Assembly: GCA_028752905.1 (NCBI GenBank)
Contig: JAQNBH010000011.1
Location: 310,001 to 374,000, forward strand
DNA: 64,000 nt
Direction: 5' to 3'
From: Cladorhizidae sp. MBARI D1340-BT2
Taxonomy: Eukaryota; Porifera; Demospongiae; Poecilosclerida; Cladorhizidae
Positions 1 through 11,800 of the stretch are shown in pieces. Positions within the stretch are counted from its first letter, which is position 1. Each line of letters begins with the position of its first letter. The translations under genes were made by a program, and so were the position numbers. Under the pieces are notes generated by a model. The model had not been told where the DNA came from. It searched no databases and was given only the letters and a program-made list of their open reading frames with translations.

Positions 1-500
1 GGCATTGCCTACAAGTGTGTGTGTACTGCCATGCACTGCATGTATTAATAGCTGGTGTGGTATTGCCTACAAGTGTGTGTGTACTGCCATGCACTGCATG
101 TATTAATAGCTGGTGTGGCATTGCTTACAAGTGTGTGTGTACTGCCATGCACTGCATGTATTAATAGCTGGTGTGACACTGCCTACAAGTGTGTGTGTAC
201 TGCCATGCACTGCATGTATTAATAGCTGGTGTGGCATTGCCTACAAGTGTGTGTGTACTGCCATGCACTGCATGTATTAATAGCTGGTGTGGTATTGCCT
301 ACAAGTGTGTGTGTACTGCCATGCACTGCATGTATTAATAGCTGGTGTGACATTGCCTACAAGTGTGTGTGTACTGCCATGCACTGCATGTATTAATAGC
401 TGGTGTGGCATTGCCTACAAGTGTGTGTGTACTGCCATGCACTGCATGTATTAATAGCTGGTGTGACACTGCCTACAAGTGTGTGTGTACTGCCATGTAC
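1..500. repeat. Minisatellite, 58-bp unit
   Basis: About 8.6 near-identical copies of a 58-bp unit that starts ggcattgcctacaagtgtgt and ends attaatagctggtgt. Copies differ by single bases (ggcattgcc, ggtattgcc, gacactgcc). The array runs off the left window edge. It lies downstream of the third MCCC2 exon in that gene's direction, so it is probably intronic. Confidence 0.95.
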
Positions 501-889
501 TAACTACATGTAGGACTAAGATCTAAAGAGGCCTGATATATATTTGTTTTAAGGAATCGTCTCTGCTGCTGAGGAATGCACTTTACAAGTCCATTGGTGA
601 CTTCTGCAGTACACTTCATGATCCTCTCTTGCTTGCTTCATGTCTGCCACTGGCGACGGCTGACCGAGTATGTGCAGCCTCGGTCCACTCTCTTCAAAAT
701 CTTCAGCTTCTCTTCGATGGAAAGAAGGAAAGAAAAACTCGTTATGAAAATTCGTTATGTTTCATGAAAATCTTGAGGCCGCTGTGAATAAAACTGTGCG
801 AAGGAAACGGAGCAAACGGAGCAAATGCACCATTTTTGTGTGATGACACTTTACCCATTAGATATTCACTTACTCGGTTGATTGAACTA
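501..889. other. Non-repetitive island, no gene recognised
   Basis: Unique sequence between two arrays. Both strands carry short open frames (about 60 codons at 576-767 plus; a similar minus frame over about 545-735), but neither resembles the missing downstream part of MCCC2 or any family I know. Probably intron sequence of MCCC2. Confidence 0.5.
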
Positions 890-1340
890 GTTCTACTGTA
901 CATGCCTAACATGAATCAGAGTTTATGTGCTAGATGTTATGTGCTAGATGTTATGCTGCATTAAATGCCTAACATGAATCATAGTTTATGTGCTAAATGT
1001 TATGCTGCATTAAATGCCTAACATGAATCATAGTTTATGTGCTAAATGTTATGCTGCATTAAATGCCTAACATGAATCATAGTTTATGTGCTAAATGTTA
1101 TGCTGCATTACATGCCTAGCATGAATCATAGTTTATGTGCTATATGTTATGCTGTTACATGCCTAACATGAATCATAGTTTATGTGCTAAATGTTATGCT
1201 GCATTAAATGCCTAACATGAATCATAGTTTATGTGCTAAATGTTATGCTGCATTAAATGCCTAACATGAATCATAGTTTATGTGCTAAATGTTATGCTGC
1301 ATTACATGCCTAGCATGAATCAGAGTTTATGTGCTAGATG
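890..1340. repeat. Minisatellite, 49-bp unit
   Basis: About nine copies of a 49-bp unit containing cctaacatgaatcatag and ttatgtgct, with one shortened copy near 1150 and a partial extra copy near 930-955. It grades into the 21-bp array that follows. Confidence 0.92.
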
Positions 1341-2505
1341 TTATGCCTCATTTCACACATCTAACATGGGCACACATGTGGCACACAAATCTGACATAGG
1401 GACACATGTGGCACACGTACATTTAACATGGCCACATACATCTAACATGGGCACACATGTGGCACACACATCTTGAGCACACATCTGATATGGGCACACA
1501 TGAACACACATCTAACATGAGCACACATGTGGCACACATCTGACATGGGCACACTTGTGGCACATACATTTAACATGGCCACATACATCTAACATGTGGC
1601 ACACATACATCTAACATGGGCACTCATACATCTAATGGGCACACATACATCTAACATGGGCACACATACATCTAACATGGGCACACATACATCTAACATG
1701 GGCACACATACATCTAACATGGGCACACATACATCTAACATGGGCACACATACATCTAACATGGGCACACATACATCTAACATGGGCACACATACATCTA
1801 ACATGGGCACACATACATCTAACATGGGCACACATACATCTAACATGGGCACACATACATCTAACATGGGCACAAATACATCTAACATGGGCACACATAC
1901 ATCTAACATGGGCACTCATACATCTAACATGGGCACACATACATCTAACATGGGCACACATACATCTAACATGGGCACACATACATCTAACATGGGCACA
2001 CATACATCTAACATGGGCACACATACATCTAACATGGGCACACATACATCTAACATGGGCACACATACATCTAACATTGGCACACATACATCTAACATGG
2101 GCACACATACATCTAACATGGGCACACATACATCTAACATGGGCACACATATATCTAACATGGGCACACATACATCTAACATGGGCACACATACATCTAA
2201 CATGGGTACACATCTAACATGGGCACACATACATCTAACATGGGCACACATACATCTAACATGGGCACACATACATCTAACATGGGCACACATACATCTA
2301 ACATGGGCACACATACATCTAACATGGGCACACATACATCTAACATGGGCACACATACATCTAACATGGGCACTCATACATCTAACATGGGCACACATAC
2401 ATCTAACATGGGCACACATACATCTAACATGGGCACACATACATCTAACATGGGCACACATACATCTAACATGGGCACACATACATCTAACATGGGCACA
2501 CATAC
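1341..2505. repeat. 21-bp minisatellite abutting the MCCC2 exon 3 donor
   Basis: About 45-50 copies of a 21-bp unit, irregular in 1341-1600 and very regular in 1600-2505. On the minus strand (MCCC2 sense) each unit is GTATGTGTG followed by CCCATGTTAGAT. The last 12 coding bases of MCCC2 exon 3 are the same CCCATGTTAGAT and are followed by the donor GTATGTG, so every unit copies the exon end plus its 5' splice site. In the coding frame a unit reads VCVPMLD. About six units stay open before a variant copy near 2372 introduces a stop. Long open frames on both strands here are products of the repeat, not genes. Confidence 0.95.
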
Positions 2506-2886
2506 ATCTAACATGGGCCACTCTTCTTCTGCCCTGGCCGGAACTAGACCTGCAAAGTCCTCATCTGCTGCCGAGTAGAGCGGTGGTTCGCTGGCTAGTG
2601 TCCTAGATGAGCCCTCGGCAGGGAGCTGGAGTGTGGACACAATTCTTCTCGTGATGTCCATAGCCTCTTCTTCAGAGTGGGCTAGGTGGTCTGTACAACC
2701 ACTGATGCTGCAGTGCACATAAGCCCCGCCCAACTCCTCTGAGGTGATAACTTCCCCAGTTGCAATTTGTACTAGTGGTGGTCCAGCGAGGTAGAGAGAG
2801 CCAGCACCCTCCACCATGACAGCTTCATCACACATGGTGGGCACATAGGCACCTCCGGCAGTGCACGATCCTATCACCACAGCCAC
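2506..2886 (-). CDS. MCCC2: MCCC2 exon 3 (acyl-CoA/biotin carboxyltransferase core)
   Basis: 127 codons in phase 0. It starts [16 protein letters not shown] after the acceptor gtgtatgtgcag and ends EEEWPMLD before donor gtatgtg. Conserved motifs are [43 protein letters not shown] and the [16 protein letters not shown] region. The end at LD fits the family, where the next residues would be VREVIAR. The exon is flanked on both sides by minisatellites whose units contain this exon's own splice junctions. Confidence 0.93.
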
Positions 2887-5800
2887 CTGCACATACACAC
2901 AGTGCACTGTCACCACAGCCACCTGCACATACACACAGTGCACTGTCACCATAGCCACCTGCACATACACACAGTGCACTGTCACCACAGCCACCTGCAC
3001 ATACACACAGTGCACTGTCACCATAGCTACCTGCACATGCACACAGTGCACTGTCACCATAGCCACCTGCATATACACACAGTGCACTGTCACCATAGCC
3101 ACCTGTATATACACACAGTGCACTGTCACCATAGCTACCTGCACATACACACAGTGCACTGTCACCATAGCCACCTGTATATACACACAGTGCACTGTCA
3201 CCATAGCTACCTGCACATACACACAGTGCACTGTCACCATAGCCACCTGCACATACACACAGTGCACTGTCACCATAGCCACCTGCACATACACACAGTG
3301 CACTGTCACCATAGCCACCTGTATATACACACAGTGCACTGTCACCATAGCCACCTGCACATACACACAGTGCACTGTCACCATAGCTACCTGCACATAC
3401 ACACAGTGCACTGTCACCATAGCTACCTGCACATACACACAGTGCACTGTCACCATAGCCACCTGCACATACACACAGTGCACTGTCACCATAGCTACCT
3501 GTATATACACACAGTGCACTGTCACCATAGCTACCTGCACATACACACAGTGCACTGTCACCATAGCTACCTGCACATGCACACAGTGCACTGTCACCAT
3601 AGCCACCTGCACATACACACAGTGCACTGTCACCATAGCCACCTGCACATACACACAGTGCACTGTCACCATAGCTACCTGCACATACACACAGTGCACT
3701 GTCACCATAGCTACCTGCACATACACACAGTGCACTGTCACCATAGCCACCTGCATATACACACAGTGCACTGTCACCATAGCCACCTGCACATACACAC
3801 AGTGCACTGTCACCATAGCCACCTGCACATACACACAGTGCACTGTCACCATAGCTACCTGTATATACACACAGTGCACTGTCACCATAGCTACCTGTAT
3901 ATACACACAGTGCACTGTCACCATAGCTACCTGTATATACACACAGTGCACTGTCACCATAGCTACCTGTATATACACACAGTGCACTGTCACCATAGCT
4001 ACCTGCATATACACACATGTAAACATACAGTGCACGTGCCTATCACCATGGCTACCTATGGCTCCCTATAGAGATACACACGTAGAGAAAGAGAGATGCA
4101 TGCATACAGAAGGTTCATCATTTCTACACTGCCCTGTACTTGTGGGAAGCAATGTAAAGCAGTCCTTGAAAGAGAGTGTTAGTTCTGCACACGCTCAGTA
4201 GCATTCATTGTCAAGGCAACATATCCACAAAACATTCAGGCAAGAATTACTAGCATGACCACACCCCTATATTAGTTTCGATTATCGATTATCCTTAGTC
4301 TCTAAAGGGAGAAGACACATGCTTCATGAACTTAATGAATGCTAGGCATGGAGTGGTGAGGCCTGGAGTGGTGAGGCCTGGAGTGGTGAGGCCTGGAGTG
4401 ATGAGGCCTGGAGTGGTGAGGCCTGGAGTGGTGAGGCCTGGAGTGGTGAGGCCTGGAGTGGTGAGGCCTGGAGTGGTGAGGTATGGAGTGGTGAGGCCTG
4501 GAGTGGTGAGGCCTGGAGTGGTGAGGCCTGGAGTGGTGAGGCCTGGAGTGGTGAGGCCTGGAGTGGTGAGGCCTGGAGTGGTGAGGCCTGGAGTGGTGAG
4601 GCCTGGAGTGGTGAGGCCTGGAGTGGTGAGGCCTGGAGTGGTGAGGCTTGGAGTGGTGAGGCCTGGAGTGGTGAGGCGAGTGGTGAGGTATGGAGTGGTG
4701 AGGCCTGGAGTGGTGAGGCCTGGAGTGGTGAGGCCTGGAGTGGTGAAGCCTGGAGTGGTGAGGCCTGGAGTGGTGAGGCCTGGAGTGGTGAGGCCTGGAG
4801 TGGTGAGGCCTGGAGTGGTGAGGCCTGGCCTGGAGTGGTGAGGCCTGGAGTGGTGAGCGATGGAAAAGCTAGAGCATGCTGAGGAACGGAGCAATTATGT
4901 CCTCATCCTTTCCTCCCGTGCAGGATTTTTTTAAATTAATTATTGTTTCTGGTGTGGGGGCCAATGGGGAGGTGGTTTTGGCGGGCTTGTGGGAGGCGGT
5001 TTTGGTGGGCTTGTGGGAGGTGGTTTTGGGTGGGGGTTGTTAAGGTCTGGGCTTGTTGTTTGACCTATTTCAGGTAGCCTTGTTCTGCTATCTGGTAAGA
5101 TATTAACTGGACAGCGTTCTCACTTGCACAGCCAAGCCAGTCTGGCTTCATATCTGCTGCCGGGCGTGTTCCCAATCATTCTCTTCAGTATGAGATGAGA
5201 CCTCCTGGTGCATTGTTTAAGGAGACACATTCAAATTTTTACAATACCATATAAAGCTTTCATTCAGTCACCAAATTATTCATGAAATACATTGCGATAT
5301 TCATCTTTATTGTCCTTGAGCCCTTCTAGAAAATTTTGTACCAGAAGATAAGCATATTTCTAGAGCTTTCCACTAATATGCCTTACGTAAGATTTCTTCC
5401 ACTTTAGAGGTATAGTAGTTAATACCCTAGTGACCTGCAGGTCAGAGGTGTAGTAGTTAATACCCTAGTGACCTGACCTAATTGCAGGTCAGAGGTGTAG
5501 TAGTTAATACCCTAATACCCTAGTGACCTGACCTAATTGCAAGTCAGAGGTGTAGTAGTTAATACCCTAGTGACCTGACCTAATTGCAGGTCAGAGGTGT
5601 AGTAGTTAATACCCTAGTGACCTGACCTAATTGCAGGTCAGAGGTGTAGTAGTCAATACCCTAGTGACCTGACCTAATTGCAGGTCAGAGGTGTAGTAGT
5701 TAATACACTAGTTAGTGACCTGACCTAATTGCAGGTCAGAGGTGTAGCACGACCCTAGTGACCTGACCTAATTCCAGGTCAGAGGGTAGTATGGAAAGCT

Positions 5801-8800
5801 CTTGAAATAGACTACCTTTCTAGTGCTAAAATGTTCTATAGAGGCCAACGGACAACATGGACATGATGATGATAAATGGGGGCATCCCCTTTAATGAGCT
5901 CTGTGAAAATATAGTTCTAGTCCTCTGCCCAGTCTTCCAGCAGCTGTTAGTCCTCAGGCAACTCCTCCTCCATGGCCCATGAGAATATAGTTGCAGACAC
6001 TTCTAGTCTTTTGCCCAGTCTTCTAGCAGCTGTTAGTCCTCAGGCAACTCCTCCTCCATGGCCCATGAGAATATAGTTGCACATACTTCTAGTCTCTGCC
6101 CAGTCTTCTAGCAGCTGTTAGTCCTCAGGCAACTCCTCCTCCATGGCCCATGAGAATATAGTTGCAGACACTTCTAGTCCTTTGCCCAGTCTTCTAGCAG
6201 CTGTTAGTCCTCAGGTAACTCCTCCATGGCCTAAAAGGTTACAAACCATTTTTTATAGTTCCATGCTAACCTGCCCAGAGAAAGTGAGGTGCAGAGAAAG
6301 TGAGGGGGAGAGAAAGTGAGGGGGAGAGAAAGTGAGGGGGAGAGAAAGTGAGGGGGAGAGAAAGTGAGGGGGAGAGAAAGTGAGGGGGAGAGAAAGTGAA
6401 AGTGAGGGGGAGAGAAAGTGAGGGGGAGAGAAAGTGAGGGGGAGAGAAAGTGAGGGGGAGAAAAAGTGAGGGGAGGAGAAAGTGAGGGGGAGAGAAAGTG
6501 AGGGGAGAGAAAGTGAGGGGGAGAGAAAGTGAGGGGAGAGAAAGTGAGGGGGAGAGAAAGTGAGGGGGAGAGAAAGTGAGGGGGAGAGAAAGTGAGGGGG
6601 AGAGAAAAAGACTTGTCTCGGCCAGAGAGACACCATTGCTGGTCGTTGTTCCCTTCCTTTGCTACACGCTCATGTTGAGTTGCACTTGCTTGGCAAACTT
6701 TCTAGCTCTGTCCTTCTCATTCCTTACCGCTGTCATTCTTTCTTCTGTTCCTCGGTCTCTGAGGCACGCATCGCTCTTTTCCATCATTAAGCTTAAGCTT
6801 ATTCATAGTTTCAGAAAAACTATTAATTAGCGATACCATTACTGCATATATTACCTATTATTAGTCCATGTATTATGGGTCCATGTAGCACAGCGGAAAA
6901 TATTGATTTAACACATATTTATACATAATATTATACAAAGCACACATAATTCTCAATTGACATGATTAGGAGTCAGCTTTTTTCGCTTGCTGAATTATTA
7001 TTATTGTGTGTGTGTGCATGTGTGCATGGTCACATTTTGATATGGACATCCAGAGACCTAACTTCTCAGTGGCAGAGATCTATGGCAGAGACTTTTGGCA
7101 GGGCCTATGGCAGAGACTTTTGGCAGGGGCCTATGGCAGCTATGTTGTATTAAAATCTGTATTACCAAGTTCATGCATTAACTCTGCTCTGCCTCATTAA
7201 CTCTGCTTGCCACCTCCCATTAACTCTGCCCTGCCACTGCTCATTAACCCTGCTCTGCCACTGCTCATTAACTCTGCTTGCAACCTCCCATTAACTCTGC
7301 TCTGCCACTGCTCATTAACTCTGCTTGCCACCTTCCCATTAACTCTGCTCTGCCACTGCTCATTAACTCTGCTCTGCCACTGCTCATTAACTCTGCTCTG
7401 CCACTGCTCATTAACTCTGCTCTGCCACTGCTCATTAACTCTGCTTGCCACCTTCCCATTAACTCTGCTCTGCCACTGCTCATTAACCCTGCTCTGCCAC
7501 TGCTCATTAACTCTGCTTGCCACTGCTCATTAACCCTGCTCTGCCACTGCTCATTAACTCTGCTCTGCCACTGCTCATTAACTCTGCTCTGCTACTGCTC
7601 ATTAACTCTGCTCTGCCACTGCTCATTAACTCTGCTCTGCCACTGCTCATTAACTCTGCTCTGCCACTGCTCATTAACTCTGCTCTGCCACTGCTCATTA
7701 ACTCTGCTCTGTTACTGCTCATTAACTCTGCTCTGCCACTGCTCATTAACTCTGCTCTGCTACTGCTCATTAACTCTGCTCTGCCACTGCTCATTAACTC
7801 TGCTCTGCCACTGCTCATTAACCCTGCTCTGCCACTGCTCATTAACTCTGCTCTGCCACTGCTCATTAACCCTGCTCTGCTACTGCTCATTAACCCTGCT
7901 CTGCCACTGCTCATTAACTCTGCTCTACCACTGCTCATTAACTCTGCTTGCCACCTTCCCATTAACTCTGCTCTGCCACTGCTCATTAACTCTGCTCTGC
8001 CACTGCTCATTAACTCTGCTCTGCCACTGCTCATTAACTCTGCTCTGCCACTGCTCATTAACTCTGCTCTGCCACTTCTCATTAACCCTGCTCTGCCACT
8101 GCTCATTAACTCTGCTCTGCTACTGCTCATTAACTCTGCTTGCCACCTTCCCATTAACTCTGCTCTGCCACTGCTCATTAACTCTGCTTGCCACCTTCCC
8201 ATTAACTCTGCTCTGCCACTGCTCATTAACCCTGCTCTGCTACTGCTCATTAACTCTGCTCTGCCACTGCTCATTAACCCTGCTCTGCCACTGCTCATTA
8301 ACTCTGCTTGCCACCTCCCATTAACTCTGCTCTGCCACTGCTCATTAACTCTGCTCTGCCACTGCTCATTAACCCTGCTCTGCTACTGCTCATTAACTCT
8401 GCTCTGCCACTGCTCATTAACTCTGCTTGCCACCTTCCCATTAACTCTGCTCTGTCACTGCTCATTAACCCTGCTCTGCTACTGCTCATTAACTCTGCTC
8501 TGCCACTGCTCATTAACCCTGCTCTGCCACTGCTCATTAACTCTGCTCTGCCACTGCTCATTAACTCTGCTCTGCTACTGCTCATTAACTCTGCTCTGCT
8601 ACTGCTCATTAACCCTGCTCTGCCACTGCTCATTAACTCTGCTCTGCCACTGCTCATTAACTCTGCTCTGCTACTGCTCATTAACTCTGCTCTGCCACTG
8701 CTCATTAACTCTGCTCTGCCACTGCTCATTAACTCTGCTCTGCCACTGCTCATTAACTCTGCTCTGCCACTGCTCATTAACTCTGCTCTGCCACTGCTCA

Positions 8801-11800
8801 TTAACCCTGCTCTGCTACTGCTCATTAACTCTGCTCTGCCACTGCTCATTAACTCTGCTCTGCTACTGCTCATTAACTCTGCTCTGCCACTGCTCATTAA
8901 CCCTGCTCTGCTACTGCTCATTAACTCTGCTCTGCCACTGCTCATTAACTCTGCTCTGCTACTGCTCATTAACTCTGCTCTGCCACTGCTCATTAACTCT
9001 GCTCTGCCACTGCTCATTAACTCTGCTCTGCCACTGCTCATTAACTCTGCTCTGCCACTGCTCATTAACTCTGCTCTGCCACTGCTCATTAACTCTGCTC
9101 TGCCACTGCTCATTAACTCTGCTCTGCTACTGCTCATTAACTCTGCTCTGCCACTGCTCATTAACCCTGCTCTGCCACTGCTCATTAATTCTGCTCTGCC
9201 ACTGCTCATTAACCCTGCTCTGCTACTGCTCATTAACCCTGCTCTGCCACTGTTCATTAACTCTGCTCTGCCACTGCTCATTAACTCTGCTCTGCCACTG
9301 CTCATTAACTCTGCTCTGCCACTGCTCATTAACTCTGCTTGCCACCTCCCATTAACTCTGCTCTGCCACTGCTCATTAACTCTGCTCTGCCACTGCTCAT
9401 TAACTCTGCTCTGCCACTGCTCATTAACTCTGCTCTGCCACTGCTCATTAACTCTGCTTGCCACCTTCCCATTAACTCTGCTCTGCCACTGCTCATTAAC
9501 TCTGCTCTGCCACTGCTCATTAACCCTGCTCTGCCACTGCTCATTAACTCTGCTTGCATTAACTCTGCTCTGCTACTGCTCATTAACTCTGCTCTGCCAC
9601 TGCTCATTAACTCTGCTCTGCTACTGCTCATTAACTCTGCTCTGCCACTGCTCATTAACTCTGCTCTGCCACTGCTCATTAACCCTTCTCTGCTACTGCT
9701 CATTAACTCTGCTCTGCTACTGCTCATTAACTCTGCTCTGCCACTGCTCATTAACTCTGCTCTGCCACTGCTCATTAACTCTGCTTGCCACCTTCCCATT
9801 AACTCTGCTCTGCCACTGCTCATTAACCCTGCTCTGCCACTGCTCATTAACTCTGCTCTGCCACTGCTCATTAACCCTGCCCTGCCACTGCTCATTAACC
9901 CTGCTCTGCCACTGCTCATTAACTCTGCTCTGCCACTGCTCATTAACTCTGCTTGCCACCTTCCCATTAACTCTGCTCTGCCACTGCTCATTAACCCTGC
10001 TCTGCCACTGCTCATTAACTCTGCTTGCCACTGCTCATTAACCCTGCTCTGCCACTGCTCATTAACTCTGCTCTGCCACTGCTCATTAACTCTGCTCTGC
10101 CACTGCTCATTAACTCTGCTCTGCCACTGCTCATTAACTCTGCTCTGCCACTGCTCATTAACTCTGCTCTGCCACTGCTCATTAACCCTGCTCTGCCACT
10201 GCTCATTAACTCTGCTCTGCTACTGCTCATTAACTCTGCTTGCCACCTTCCCATTAACTCTGCTCTGCCACTGTTCATTAACTCTGCTTGCCACCTTCCC
10301 ATTAACTCTGCTCTGCCACTGCTCATTAACCCTGCTCTGCTACTGCTCATTAACTCTGCTCTGCCACTGCTCATTAACCCTGCTCTGCCACTTCTCATTA
10401 ACTCTGCTTGCCACCTCCCATTAACTCTGCTCTGCCACTGCTCATTAACTCTGCTTGCCACCTCCCATTAACTCTGCTCTGCCACTGCTCATTAACTCTG
10501 CTCTGCCACTGCTCATTAACTCTGCTCTGCCACTGCTCATTAACCCTGCTCTGCCACTGCTCCTTAACTCTGCTCTGCCACTGCTCATTAACTCTGCTCT
10601 GCCACTGCTCATTAACTCTGCTCTGCCACTGCTCATTAACTCTGCTTGCCACCTCCCATTAACTCTGCTCTGCCACTGCTCATTAACCCTGCTCTGCTAC
10701 TGCTCATTAACTCTGCTCTGCCACTGCTCATTAACTCTGCTTGCCACCTTCCCATTAACTCTGCTCTGTCACTGCTCATTAACCCTGCTCTGCTACTGCT
10801 CATTAACTCTGCTCTGCCACTGCTCATTAACCCTGCTCTGCCACTGCTCATTAACTCTGCTCTGCCACTGCTCATTAACTCTGCTCTGCTACTGCTCATT
10901 AACTCTGCTCTGCCACTGCTCATTAACTCTGCTCTGCTACTGCTCATTAACTCTGCTCTGCCACTGCTCATTAACTCTGCTCTGCCACTGCTCATTAACT
11001 CTGCTTGCCACCTCCCATTAACTCTGCTCTGCCACTGCTCATTAACTCTGCTCTGCCACTGCTCATTAACTCTGCTCTGCCACTGCTCATTAACTCTGCT
11101 TGCCACCTTCCCATTAACTCTGCTCTGTCACTGCTCATTAACCCTGCTCTGCTACTGCTCATTAACTCTGCTCTGCCACTGCTCATTAACCCTGCTCTGC
11201 CACTGCTCATTAACTCTGCTCTGCCACTGCTCATTAACCCTGCTCTGCTACTGCTCATTAACTCTGCTCTGCCACTGCTCATTAACTCTGCTCTGCTACT
11301 GCTCATTAACTCTGCTTTGCCACTGCTCATTAACTCTGCTCTGCCACTGCTCATTAACTCTGCTTGCCACCTCCCATTAACTCTGCTCTGCCACTGCTCA
11401 TTAACTCTGCTCTGCCACTGCTCATTAACTCTGCTCTGCCACTGCTCATTAACTCTGCTCTGCTACTGCTCATTAACTCTGCTCTGCCACTGCTCATTAA
11501 CTCTGCTCTGCTACTGCTCATTAACTCTGCTCTGCCACTGCTCATTAACTCTGCTTGCCACCTCCCATTAACTCTGCTCTGCCACTGCTCATTAACCCTG
11601 CTCTGCTACTGCTCATTAACTCTGCTCTGCCACTGCTCATTAACTCTGCTTGCCACCTTCCCATTAACTCTGCTCTGTCACTGCTCATTAACCCTGCTCT
11701 GCTACTGCTCATTAACTCTGCTCTGCCACTGCTCATTAACCCTGCTCTGCCACTGCTCATTAACTCTGCTCTGCCACTGCTCATTAACTCTGCTCTGCTA

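Noticed and set aside
576..767. Small plus-strand ORF (63 codons) and its minus-strand counterpart
   Set aside because: No recognisable domain, no splice or promoter context, and not matching the next expected MCCC2 segment.
2861..4201. Plus-strand open frames rich in Cys/Thr/His over the 36-bp array
   Set aside because: Shadow frames of an array whose minus strand holds the MCCC2 acceptor; no protein family fits.
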